Assembly (NCBI GenBank): GCA_963678675.1
Contig: OY783200.1
Coordinates: 3,422,501 to 3,486,500, forward strand
Reading direction: 5' to 3'
DNA: 64,000 bases
From: Xiphydria camelus
Taxonomy: Eukaryota > Arthropoda > Insecta > Hymenoptera > Xiphydriidae
The position numbers and the translations under genes are program-made. This document shows, piece after piece, positions 34,471 to 45,147 of the stretch. Below the pieces are notes generated by a model, which saw only the letters and a list, made by a program, of their open reading frames with translations, searched no databases and was not told the DNA's origin. The stretch's first letter is position 1, and every line of letters starts with the position of its first letter.

Positions 34471-36265
34471 TAGGTACTTATAGTCCAAGAGCTGGCGTAC
34501 AAAATGTGCAAGAGTTTTCTCCTATCTGGTACAATTCTAGTGAATTACAATTGGGCTGTAAAACGTCACTGTACAGTCAGCCGGTCTGGTTTTGGGACAC
34601 CTGGCGTTCGCGCGCCACCAAAGGTGTCAGAATAATTAGCTTCGTGCAACTGTTTTCTACTAGCTCCAAATTAATTTATAATTAGTTTATGCAATAAAAA
34701 ACTCAAAACAAACAGTCAGCCAGCAAAAGAGTGGGACACGGCCAGTCAGCATTACTGTAAAGTTGTAGAAAAAATTAAGTTCATGCAAGTGTTTTCTCCA
34801 AACTCAAAATTTTAAATATGTTAATTAATTCAATAACAACTATAAATCAATCAGTCAGACCTCATTTATATAGAACCCACTCAGTCAGCAGTTCAGAGAA
34901 GTTGCGATAATAAGTACGCGCGACTTCTCAATAACAATCATAAAAATCATAATTTTACTGGAAATACTGTACTCATATCCAAAAAACATCATAAAAAATA
35001 TGATAATTTAAACAAAATGAAAATTAACGATTACAATCAAGACATAAACAATGATTACACCAAAAGTAATGAAGGAAGGTGTAATGAAAGAAGAGGGATA
35101 ACAACTATTCAATTTTCTTTTATTATTTCTTTTATTCAAATTTCAATTTTATGGTAAATGTACTCAAATAATATAGAAATCGCTTCAATGATTTTGACAA
35201 CAGCAAAAAAATAATTGCGGGCCCCGCCAGGAAAGTGTATTAATAATATAGAGACATACCTCTTTTCAGATATATTAATTCTATCCCGCAGGACTTCTCT
35301 CACTTTCTTGCTCAAAGCCGTACATTCTCTATAACATGGCACATGATAACCATCGATGTCATTGGGAACTGATGGCAGCACTACATTATTAAACGATAAA
35401 CTATTATCCCGACGAATTTTTAAAAATGATTGGCATTTTGCAATACTACTTTCTGTTAAGGGCAGTATATTGTCTCCTTTTTTTCAAACAAAATACACAA
35501 TGAACCACACATTTCTCCATAATATTTGCTTCACAACGCACGAATGTAGTGTCATCTGTCGCGTACCGAAGATTTTAATTCGTTTCTCTCCAACTAACAC
35601 ACAAAAACATGCACCAGAGCCTTACACCTCGAATCCGCCCTGGCCCGAGAAAAACTGAGGAAACGTTTCTTTCTCTACAGCAGTGCTGGCAAAGATTCTT
35701 TATTCATTGTTCTCCGCTTCGCTCGAGATACAGTTGGTCGCCAGATGCCTTAACTACGTAGTCTCTTGTTTTAGAGCAAGGGTCGTCCCTTGCGCGGATG
35801 ATTGTTTTTGAGAAGTCGCGCGTACTTATTATCGCAACTTCTCTGAACTGCTGACTGTGTGGGTTCTATATAAATGAGGTCTGACTGGTTGATTTATAGT
35901 TGTTATTGAATGAATTAACATATTGAAAAATTTGAGTTTGGAGAAAACACTTGCATGAACTTAATTTTTTCTACAACTTTACAGTAATGCTGACTGGCCG
36001 TGTCCCACTCTTTTGCTGGCTGACTGTTTGTTTTGAGTTTTTTATTGCATAGACTAATTACAAATGAATTTGGAGCTAGTAGAAAACAGTTGCACGAACC
36101 TAATTATTCTGACACCTTTGGTGGCGCGCGAATGCCAGGTGTCCCAAAACCAGACCGGCTGACTGTACAGTGACGTTTTACAGCCCAATTGTAATTCACT
36201 AGAATTGTACCAGATAGGAGAAAACTCTTGCACATTTTGTACGCCAGCTCTCCGACTATTAGGTA
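34471..36265. mobile_element. Nested element with ~470 bp inverted arms and an 858 bp loop
   Basis: The left arm (34471-34940) and right arm (35799-36265) are near-identical inverses. Landmarks are AGAGCTGGCGTACAAAATGT, GGACACCTGGCGTTCGCG, AGTCAGCCAGCAAAAGAGTG and CGCGACTTCTCAA(T/A)AACAATCA. The loop holds an AT-rich stretch and a minus-strand coding relic. The low divergence between such long arms suggests either a young element or arm homogenisation. Confidence 0.85.
35136..35520 (-). pseudogene. Decayed Cys/His-rich coding relic inside the foldback element
   Basis: On the minus strand, ATG at 35520 opens a frame with a C-x3-C-x2-C cluster (CVVHCVFC). It stops soon after a run of seven A. 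A second frame, shifted by one base at that run, continues through LTESSIAKC, VPNDIDGYHVPCYREC and ends at 35136. The C-x2-C plus H-x3-C-Y arrangement resembles the cysteine-rich N-terminal segment of uncharacterised insect proteins often linked to transposons, as I recall it; I cannot name the family. The frameshift and small size mean it is broken or only a captured fragment. Confidence 0.45.
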
Positions 36266-36488
36266 GGGGGCCCACTTTAGAAGCCCTTTTTCCAGGACCC
36301 GAAAAATGCACGTCGCAAGTTTTTTCCAAATTTCTCAAAAACAAGTCTTGTCTCAAACTTGTGTCGAATGTATGTTACAATCAATTGTTTACAATTTGCA
36401 ATACAGGTATTGTAACTTCCATATGTTGATTCCTAAAATTTTTAGATGCCAAAAAGTAAACGGGGGCCCGACTTTGGTGACTTTCTTC

Positions 36489-37322
36489 TACTAATTGTAA
36501 GTAGAGAGAAAGAAGACTCGCGCGCCACCTAGCGGATAGCCGCTGAAGAGGACGACGAGGACGAATTCGTTCGTTCCGTTTCCTATTATTCCACTCGGAT
36601 ATCTCCCCGGCGCATAACGATTTTCTAAATTGCAATTCCCCGGCACGCTCTCGCAGCCGCAGACGCGCGTGCGCGCGCGCGAAATTAATATTTCATCGGA
36701 CCGGGGCCGCCCGTGGAAAAAATCGCCCGTGAAATCTTAGGTAAAGCGGGTTCTCTAAGGGAAAAAGGAAGGAGCAAGATCTTAATATCTCCCCGGGCGC
36801 GCGGTCGCGCGTTCGCGGCAGCTGCTAGGATGTTTTGGCGAAATTGCCGCGATGAAATTGCACGCGCGAGAGCGAGCGAGAAGCGCCGCGATTGGAGGGA
36901 AACGGAGAATAGGAGAGATGTGCGCGGGAAGCGGCTCCATTCGGCGAGTCTTAATGGCCGGACAGTTTACGGGGTGAGAGAAAAGATTGTGAACCGGATG
37001 AACATTTCTGGCACGCTCTGCGGTGCTGCTTATACGTTATGCACACTTCTCTCGTTCGCGCTCCCCTTCCTCGCGGCTTCCTCGCACCCTGTTTGAGATC
37101 GGTTGATTTAGAGGCGCGTGCGAATTAGTCTATTTGCTCCTGCTCGGACCCTCGAGCTCGTTGGCGAGGGCAGAAGAAAAAAAAACGGGGACTTTGGTGG
37201 CTATCGGTTCGAAGAAATGTGATTTTAGGACGTACGTTCACAGTTTCAGATTTCGTTTGGTACTTTACAGTACAAATGCTTAAAAAATGTGAAATATGAG
37301 AGTAAAATAAATTCATATAATT
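36489..37322. other. CpG-rich sequence, no gene recognised
   Basis: GCGCCACCT at 36522-36530 is an exact CTCF-like core (AGGTGGCGC on the minus strand) lying just outside the 2.7 kb element. The frame at 36713-37096 is Arg/Ala-rich and has no motif. Confidence 0.35.
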
Positions 37323-37536
37323 ATATGACGAGAGGCTAAACTTATTCGCCAGGAAAGAAACTTCGATCACTATTATCTCGTTATCTATGAGCTCTTGGCC
37401 CATATTTAAATGATACTTTTTTGAAAATTATATTTTTACCTACAATAGTCTCATATCGATGTAGGCCAAAAGTTCATAAATAATGAAATAATAGTGATTG
37501 AAGTTTCTTTTCTGGCGATTTAATTTAGCCTCATAT
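37323..37536. mobile_element. Palindromic MITE of the TTCTTTTCTGGCGA family, copy 2
   Basis: Left arm GAGGCTAAACTTATTCGCCAG followed by AAAGAAACTTCGATCACTATTATC; right arm GATAATAGTGATTGAAGTTTC-like sequence, then TTTTCTGGCGATTTAATTTAGCCTC. The arms are about 75 bp and the centre is CATAT-rich. This is the most complete copy of three. Confidence 0.85.
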
Positions 37537-38051
37537 ATATTGTACATTTAAATACTTCCTACATAATTAAAAAGAAAATGTTATTTTTTTATACTTACAT
37601 CGTCCTAAAAAAATTGACCACATGCATCTGTGAACGAAATTAAAAGGATGATATAAATTAAAAGAAGAGGACATTTGAGATACGCATTATGGTATAACGG
37701 GTCACGAAACCACCCCAGACCGACCGCTCGTTAAGCGACCCGCTCGCAGGCTATCGGGTCGTTCCCGCGAATAAAGAAACGGACGAGGCGAAGGGCGTTA
37801 AAATGCTAGATAACGGTAGTCGATGGTTCACCTGTCCCGCGACATCCTCGGAGATATCCGTCGTTCGACGCTCTACCGTATTACTTATATCGCGCATTTT
37901 TCGACGTCGCCATAAATTAATTCCACCGATCCGAACCTCCCCTCATTAGAGGTTGTACTACTGCGCTATTACGATCCGCGTTCGTCTCTATGTGGAATCC
38001 GATAAGCGCACTCTCCGTCCCTCCCACGCCTCCCAGGTTGACTGAGAGAAA
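37537..38051. other. No feature recognised
   Basis: AT-rich then moderate GC sequence without repeat partners or motifs. Confidence 0.4.
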
Positions 38052-38535
38052 CGGCGAGGGTAAAATTAACCTATGGTTGCAGGGTAAAAATTGTTCTAGT
38101 TAAATGAACCACTTTTATATTGTGTCTTAGTATGCATTTATTAACTATAAGTGCTATTAAATAGTTGTGTGTACTATTGAGATCAGTACGATAATTATAA
38201 TAATAAAAACCAGTTTTAATAGTAGGTAAATTATTTTACCAATTTTTGAAATAGTTGAAACCACTTTTAGTTAGAGTTAAAATCTGCTATTGAAATGAGT
38301 AATTTTTACTATAAATTTAGAGGTTACGTAGATTAGGTAAGAGAGAAGATGAGGGTTGAATTAACTATCTTGCTGAGTAAAAATGGTTGTAGTTATAGGA
38401 ACCATTTTTTGATATTATATATTACTACTTATTTAGTAGCCGTAATTATTGTTAAGTAGTTGGATATACTATTGAGAATAGTGCAATAATTATAATAATA
38501 AGAACCCATTTAATAGTAAACTATAAACATGTAAT
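38052..38535. repeat. Duplication, period ~293 bp, with TAGTAAA motifs
   Basis: GTAAAAATTGTTCTAGTTA at 38084 is matched by GTAAAAATGGTTGTAGTTA at 38377. Both are followed by GAACCA(C/T)TTTT, a long AT-rich part and ACGATAATTATAATAATAA-type sequence. Palindromic AATAGTAAATTTTACTATT strings follow near 38600-38760, so the repeats are probably parts of an AT-rich foldback element. Confidence 0.65.
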
Positions 38536-40400
38536 TGTAAGCATGTAGTATATATTACCATACATAAGAGTGATGAGTGATTACTATATGAATCAGTAAA
38601 CTCAAAATAGTAAATTTTACTGTTGCGAAATAGTTTCCAAATACCATAATTCTTGCCAGGAAATCACAGTTAATATTACTATTACATTTACTATTAATCT
38701 GGGTTATGACACCTGGTTGGGACCCATCGAAATAGTAAAAAAAATAGTAAATTTTACTATTTCTTTCACACGTACTTGATAAAAAGTATTTTAGACGTGG
38801 TAATTACTAGCAGCGATGCTTTTAGATATCGGGTAATCGGACAATGCCCACTGTTATTACGTCCAATAAGGGCTAGAGGTGAAGAGGTCGTTGCCGCGCG
38901 GTCGATCTGGGTGAACAGGAAAATGACGTTCGACAAACGTAAACGTCGTTTATAATTCCTCTTCAACGACGTGACTGTAAATATAGACTCCGCGAATAGC
39001 GACTCGTTCGTTGCGATAATAAGTTACAATTTTTCAGTCCGATCCACTTCAGCGCCAAGCGACACCCCGAACTTCTGTCCCCTTCCACAAAGGACCGTGA
39101 CTGGTCCACTCCATTCACAGTGATGTAACGGATGACGGAAGGTTCCCTTTGACTCGCAGGTACAACGCCGGGGGACGGCAAGTGAAAGAGGGTCACCGGC
39201 AGAAGAGGAACCGGGCCGACCCCCCTCTGGACTCGACAAATCACCAGAGGGTTGCGGACGCGACATTTGGCACACCGCAAAATGTCGACCCAGTTAAGAG
39301 GTGATGATCCGTGAACGAACACAACCTGCTTCACTGGCGCGCCGTGGTCGGGAGTCGTTACCATACAATTACTCCATGGGGGGCTGTTAGGAACACGGGA
39401 TCCCCTCGTGTTTACCCGTCATCCGACACCCGATCCCGTTAAAAGACGCCTCTTCGGGGTACCCCTCCTTTCATTTAGGAAAATCCTAGCCTGTGCTCCT
39501 GCGGTACACTGGAATGTTGGGTTCGACTCTCGACAGATCTTCGTTAGGGATGAATAGAAGAGTGACAATATTTTTTATTAGCCGTAAGCGACAGCTAGTT
39601 CGAAATTTATCCAAGGCACCATCCCCTGCCCCTCGTTGCGTGCCAACCGCGTGCGTGGCAGTCGCGTCGAGGCGCAGGTGTGTTGGTACTGCGATGAGAG
39701 GATGAAGAGAGAAGACGACACGCTTTGAAGGCCAGCCGATATAATGTAGGTGAAGTTATCGCGTGGACTGCCTCGAGATACGATCCAAATAGGTCTTACT
39801 TCGAGGCGGCGTCGATGAGTGACGGTCGACGCCGAAGTTCCATCAAAATCCCTCTTTCCGTCGAACCGCACTCGCGTGCTTTCAAGATTCTTCTACTGAT
39901 GTTCGGGGGTTCAAAAGCTTGCCGCTTTCCGACACGTCGACAGCTCACAGCGTATTTTAACGCTGCTTTTATCCCCTTTCCTTATCTTTTTAATACTTTT
40001 TTATATATCGCAAATTTGTATGCTCTAAAATTAAGCTTCAGTTTAAGCTTAACCCATTAGTGCCTATTGTGTGATTTATCATACGGAGGTAAGGGTGCAT
40101 TTTAAATAAGTGTTGTGATCTTGCATGGGCGACTAACGGTATTTTTATGCTGTAAAATAGTAAACAAAATATTGGAAACTGTAAATAACACACTAGAACG
40201 CCAACATTTATAAACATACATATGTATTTTGAACCTCCAATAGATGCCAAATATTAAAATTGAGAGATCTCTGAATAAAAAAATGTGTCAGGCATTAATG
40301 TGTCAAGTATTTTATAACAATTCCAAACAATTCCAGCATAGTAGATCTCTAAAAAAATCTCTTCTCGCGTAGGATAGAATGGAGGCTACATTAAATGCAC
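38536..40400. other. No gene identified; GC-richer segment at 39.0-39.5 kb
   Basis: The segment 38963-39364 has long open frames in two minus-strand registers, and sequence above them (39370-39470) looks leader-like. I do not recognise the translations, and they may be part of a retroelement 5' region or chance. The rest is AT-rich without features. Confidence 0.3.
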
Positions 40401-41311
40401 GCAGACATCGTCGCTAGATTTGTGTATAGCTCTAGAGTACATCAGCCGGTGTGGGATCTCCGAGGGCAGTGCCGCAGGCGCGTGACGTCTCGCGCCAGTT
40501 CTCAGCGTGTCTGTGACAACGCCGCGCGACGCACACGACTCGGAACCGCCGCACGACCGTCCCGGTACGACCGCGCGATGCGGTGTGGGGGCCCGGGGAT
40601 CGACGCGGCGGAAGGCGTGTAGAGAGAACCGCCCGCCCACCCCCGGTGCTCTCGCTTTTTCTCTCTCTTACTCCCGCAAAACCCCCCTCTCCGACGGTCG
40701 GCCCGCGCCCTTCTCGGCTGGGGCTACGGGCCACGCGGGACGGCCCGACACATCCAGCACGCGACGACACGCTACCGTCACCTCGCCTGCTGGGATCGGG
40801 ACCGGGAACGGGGGACCAAATCGAAAGCAAAGCCCGTAACCCCGCGCGAGCCGGCGAGCCACTCAGACACGCCGTGTCCTCGGCGTGGACCGCATCACTA
40901 CGTCACGTCGTTTTGTGCGATCGTCTCGCGCGCGTGCTCGGCAGACTCTCTTCTCTCTTCCGCTCCACGTCGCTCTTCGGCGTCGACCGCGTTGTCCGTC
41001 GGTTGTTAGCGATTTTCGCCTGTTTCGATTTTGCGTCGGGATCATATTGGGTGGTGCGACTGATAAGGCGGAAAGTAAGGGACGAAGAAGACGATCGAGT
41101 GACGCGTTTGGACTGAAGATATCGGAAGAAAAGGGAAATATTGGGAAGATTGAGGGGGTGAGAAGCGATAGGATCAACTGTGACACTTTACTGTCATCGA
41201 ACTGAAGTTTTTTCACAAGTGGCGAATGACGTTTGGTGTCGGGATTCAAGTACCACGGCGCATGACGGAATTGTGACATCTCACAGTGATACCAGAAGAA
41301 GGATGATCTCC
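40401..41311 (+). promoter_or_regulatory. CpG island followed by a consensus splice donor (candidate distal promoter and first exon)
   Basis: The stretch 40440-41000 is among the most CpG-dense of the window and is followed by purine-rich leader-like sequence ending in CTCC-GTGAGTAAAG (donor GT at 41312). Overlapping frames on both strands have no domain. A non-coding first exon on the + strand, possibly of Poxn 8.1 kb downstream, is plausible because the Poxn start exon has a strong upstream acceptor, but this is inference. Confidence 0.3.
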
Positions 41312-42090
41312 GTGAGTAAAGACACTTCGCACGTGATCCTCCCGGAAGGCTGGATGGACTTCAGCTGATCCTGTTTACCCGTTGACGTACTTACGACTCG
41401 AAAGACGTTCCGATGTGGCGCGAAGCGCGGAAGCAGAAGTGGAAGAAAAAATCGGCGAACTTGTGAGGAATCACAAGAGGGACGACTAAGACGCTCCACG
41501 TGGAACCGGTCTTTAATTTTCTCGTAAAACGCGTTGTCGAAGGAACGGCTCCGTTCGGAAGCCGAACGCGACATCGCTTCTGAAAAAAGGAAGAGTACAA
41601 AAACCCCGGAAGAAAAAATTCCCAGCGCCGAAGAGATTTCTACCGATTTCGACTGGCAAAATTACCATTTCTCCCACCTCGTGAACGATTACGAGCGATA
41701 AACGATGCGCGGACTCGGGTCGTAATATATTTGTCTTCAAAATCGGAGAGCGGCCGCTCGAATCAACCCAAGACGAAGGAGGAAGAAAGCCGGCGACCGC
41801 ATCACGCACGATTCCTCGGATGGCACTGCGTTGCTGAGTCGACCTGACGGAGGAGCCGTAAAAAATCAACAGGTACGCCAGACCCTCCGATAATTTAAGT
41901 GGAAGATTAAGCCCGGATCACGCGTAAAGGTATCTCCGAATCAGGTAATTGATTAAACGTCCCTAGACCGATAAAAAATGCTAGCCGGCTTAAGCATGGA
42001 GGAGATTCGGATCTCGGTGCCCGAACCCAAATCTTGTTGCAGCGTTTGCAAAGTTGCACCGCGGTTTAGAGTCGACTTCAATCATCGTGT
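41312..42090. other. No feature recognised
   Basis: Moderate GC; the minus-strand frames at 41281-41869 are motif-free. Confidence 0.4.
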
Positions 42091-42282
42091 GAGTCAGAAA
42101 AGAAACTTCAATCGCTATTATCTCATTATCTATGAGATTTTAGATCATATTTGCATAATACTTTTTTGAAGATTACATTCTTATCTACAACAAAGTCTTA
42201 TACCGATATAGGCCAAAAGTTAATAAACAATGAGATAATGATGATTGAAGTTTCTTTTCCGGTGAGTAAGTTTATCCTCATA
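42091..42282. mobile_element. Palindromic MITE of the TTCTTTTCTGGCGA family, copy 3
   Basis: AGAAAAGAAACTTCAATCGC on the left and GATTGAAGTTTCTTTTCCGG followed by TGAGTAAGTTTATCCTCATATG on the right. The centre (TTGAAGATTACATTCTTATC) is the inverse of that in the 16 kb copy. The left end is truncated. Confidence 0.8.
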
Positions 42283-42960
42283 TGATATTTAGAGGGATAC
42301 CCGGTAAAAAAAATATATATATAAATATGTTACATATGTATACCACGAAAGTTCTTATAAAACACAAAGTTCCGTGGCGCTTATGTACGAACCCGACACG
42401 CCATCGCTTCATTTAAAATGCAAATTTACCCGGGTGGCGTGAACGCACGGCGGCCCGAATTATTCTAATTACCCCCTCAAAGCTTAGCTGCTCGTTTGAC
42501 GCGTTGGCAGGAGAAAAAAAAGAGAGGAAGAGAGCTCCGCGCATTTAGTCACTAGTCGCGTTTCTTCCGCGAGGTTGCAATTTGTCACGAGTTAAGTATA
42601 CGCGCGTAAGGCGAGATGTGCCCAGATTCGAATGTCAGTCTCGGTACGCACCTGTTCCGTACAAATGCCGAGTTATTGGAGGTTTCCATGGTGATCCGTA
42701 TTCTACTAGGAATTTTCGCAAGAAAATCGACCTGATCATCAACAAATGAGATCCTCGACAGACCAAGGCTTCTCGCGAGTCGAAATTTTACCCCTACTTT
42801 GATGCTTTTAATACTCTATTCGGCCTACCATTGATCTACACAGCCTATAAGCTCCTATTTTGAACCTAAAGTTGATGAAATGTCCACTGATGGACCATTT
42901 TAGGCTCAACACGGGGTTTCATACAATGGAAAATCGACCTACTGTAAGCCTAAATGAGTA
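42283..42960. other. No feature recognised
   Basis: Mixed composition; nothing beyond a short (TA)n tract near 42320. Confidence 0.4.
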
Positions 42961-42962
42961 GG

Positions 42963-42997
42963 TATAAAACTTCGACTCGGATTCCCACGTCATCAGT
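42963..42997 (+). promoter_or_regulatory. TATA box plus initiator with canonical spacing
   Basis: TATAAAA at 42963-42969 is followed by TCAGT at 42993-42997, placing the TATA start 32 bases before the initiator A (42995). TATA at about -31 and TCAGT at +1 is the classic arthropod core promoter. Downstream, an ATG at 43026 opens a 58-codon frame (MKLKGCDVFSSATAPN...) ending at 43202 that I do not recognise. Confidence 0.4.
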
Positions 42998-43403
42998 ATG
43001 GATCATCGGTTCTGTTGCGTCTTACATGAAGCTGAAGGGATGTGATGTTTTCTCCTCTGCAACTGCACCGAATTTAATCGCATCCTTTCCTCGATTCGAT
43101 CCTCTTTCCCAAGTGGGACGTGTCGAATCGAAATTACCGATTGGCCGCGGTACTTTGATCCGGCCATTTCGAAGGGCCGAGCGGTCTTCGCTTCTGAGTT
43201 GATCATCTGGCGATGGGTGCGCGGGTTTTAGGCCACTTTGATTTGCGCTGGATTAGCCGCAGGGTTGGGGATACGGCTTCCGAGTTTGATATTGATTTGT
43301 GCTTTCACCTCGTTACTCTTCCCCTCGTTTCTTCCTCGTGTTTTCTTATTTCTTCCTTTCTTCTCTTTCATGGACTGATGGACTTTCGTACCTAGGGTTC
43401 AGT

Positions 43404-43770
43404 TTACGTCTGGTACATCTTCATGTTTGCGTTTGTTACATCTGATTGACTTTTCGCAAGCATAGTCGTCATTCCCTCCTGAATCAGAACGTCTGTTTCC
43501 AATATTTCTTCTTTTCGAAATAGAGGAAGAAGTCCCCTGGATTACATACTAAATACCCATCAATTGCAGCTCTCAAAAATCGGCAATTTATGTCTGGCAC
43601 AGCTTCGTCTTTGCGTTTATTACATCTGATCGACTTCTCGCAAGCATAGTCATCATTTCTTCCTGAATCAGGACATCTGTTGCCACTATTTCTTCTTCTC
43701 GAAAGAAAGGAAGAAGTCCCCTGGGCTTCACACTAAAGACCCATGAATCAAAGCTCTTAAATTCAGCAAA
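43404..43770. repeat. Tandem duplication, period 184 bp, two copies
   Basis: GTCTGG(T/C)ACA(T/G)CTTC at 43408 recurs at 43592. Both copies contain CATCTGAT(T/C)GACTT, CGCAAGCATAGTC(G/A)TCATT and GGAAGAAGTCCCCTGG. All frames contain stops or lack motifs, so it is treated as non-coding. Confidence 0.85.
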
Positions 43771-44161
43771 ACCCAACATTTTCGAGGCGACCCGAGTTCG
43801 GCTTTCTCGTTCCGAGCGTGAATTATCGCGGCAACTATATCCTCGTGGCCGGCCGATCCGCGCGAGATGTCGTGCCCGGTGTTGGTCTAATATATTCAGA
43901 TTTTTATGGCTGGTGGCGTATCGGAGATAGGGCCGCCCCTGGCTCGCGGGGGCCTCCACGTACCACTTAAAGCGCGGTGGCCTAATGAATAAACAAAAAC
44001 TAGATTTCGCTCAGGGCTTACACGTAAAAGCGTGACCTCACCGGCAGTCCGTCGATTCGCCGCCGTGGCGACGGCGGTTCTCAAACGAAGCACGACGGAG
44101 GAGGTCTGGGATGAAGTGTTTGTAGAAACTCATTAACGTTCGATCGAAAATGTCAATGATA
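43771..44161. other. No feature recognised
   Basis: GC-richer sequence with chance frames; no motif. Confidence 0.4.
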
Positions 44162-45147
44162 ATCCCGACCAGAAATTTGGCTTGACATGCCGGTTGTCAC
44201 ATCAGGCCCTGATCAGGCATACGCCCGGCATGCCGGATCCGGTTTGCCTTAGCTGCGCCGGACCCGGCCCTGATCAGGCATACGCCCGGCATGCCGGATC
44301 CGGTTTGCCTTAGCTACGCCGGACCCGGCCCTGATCAAGCATGTAACGCGTTGTCACATCAGGGCCGAGTCCGGCAACCGGCTCCGGGCCGGATCCGGGC
44401 CCGATTAGAAATTTCGATACTTGTCACGTCAGGACCGGGTAAGGCAGCCTGACCCGGCCCTGATCAAGTATGTAACGCGTTGTCACATCAGGGCCGGGTC
44501 CGGCTTGCCGTAGCTGCCTGACGCCAGATGGCGCCGACCCTCTCGGCTCTCGGTAGTAAAACGGCGGTACAGTACTATATACCTAAGAGGACCACAGAGC
44601 GTCTAAGGCAGGAGTCGGCCTAGCCTTACTGACGAGTTCACAGGCCGACTCCGGGTCGAAATGACGAACTCACTCGTCTGCCACAGCGATTTTTGAAAGC
44701 GATTTTGTTTATATATAAAAATAAACAATTATCGTATGGGAAATTTAGACCCGACCCGACCCGACCAGAAATGTCGATACTTGTCACGTCAGGACCGAAT
44801 AAGGCAACTTTATCCGGCCCTGGTCAAGCATGTAACGCGTTGTCACATCAGGGCCGAATCCGGTAACCGGATCCGGGCCCGACCAGAAATTTCGATACTT
44901 GTCACGTCAGGACCGGGTAAGGCAGCCTGACCCGGCCCTGATCAAGTATGTAACGCGTTGTCACATCAGGGCCGAATCCGGTTACCGGATCCGGGCCGGA
45001 TCCGGCAACCGGACCCGGCCCTGATGTGACAATGCGTTACATACCTGACCAGGGCCGGGTAAGGTTGCCTGATAAGGGCCTGACTTCCAAGATCCGGCTG
45101 CCTGACCCGGCCCTGATGTGACAAGTATTGAAATTTCTGGTCGGGAT
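44162..45147. repeat. GC-rich palindromic satellite with inverted ends
   Basis: The interval starts ATCCCGACCAGAAATTT and ends with its inverse. Inside, units of about 120 bp alternate GAAATTTCGATACTTGTCACG with ATGTAACGCGTTGTCACATC and GGCCCTGATCA strings, in both orientations. A 61 bp sub-unit at 44207 and 44268 is an almost exact direct duplication. The array is interrupted by a copy of the 3.8 kb hairpin repeat. The whole resembles an amplified MITE. Confidence 0.85.
44521..44666 (-). repeat. Dispersed GC-rich hairpin repeat, copy B, inserted in the satellite
   Basis: Inverted relative to copy A at 3836-4027. Landmarks are CGCCAGATGGCGCCGACC, GAGCGTCTAAGGCAGGAGTC and the hairpin GGCCTAGCC ... 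GGCCGACTCC. Non-satellite sequence continues to about 44745. AGATGGCGC at 44526-44534 is an exact CTCF-like core. Confidence 0.7.

Larger units (their letters stand above)
33795..36488. mobile_element. 2.7 kb TA-flanked TIR element containing a nested foldback element
   Basis: The ends are inverted for about 28 bp: GAGGAAAGTCACCAAAGTCG on the left, its near-complement CGACTTTGGTGACTTTCTTC on the right, each bordered by GGGCCC inside and TA outside. TA target sites suit a Tc1/mariner-like or related superfamily. The left shoulder (33795-34470) and right shoulder (36266-36488) share only the terminal repeat, and the middle is occupied by a second, longer inverted repeat. No intact transposase frame is visible. 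Confidence 0.75.

Noticed and set aside
40432..41116. Several overlapping frames of 110-177 codons on both strands
   Set aside because: They all cover the same CpG island, where stops are rare. Their Arg/Pro/Ser-rich translations have no domain; the region is better read as a promoter.
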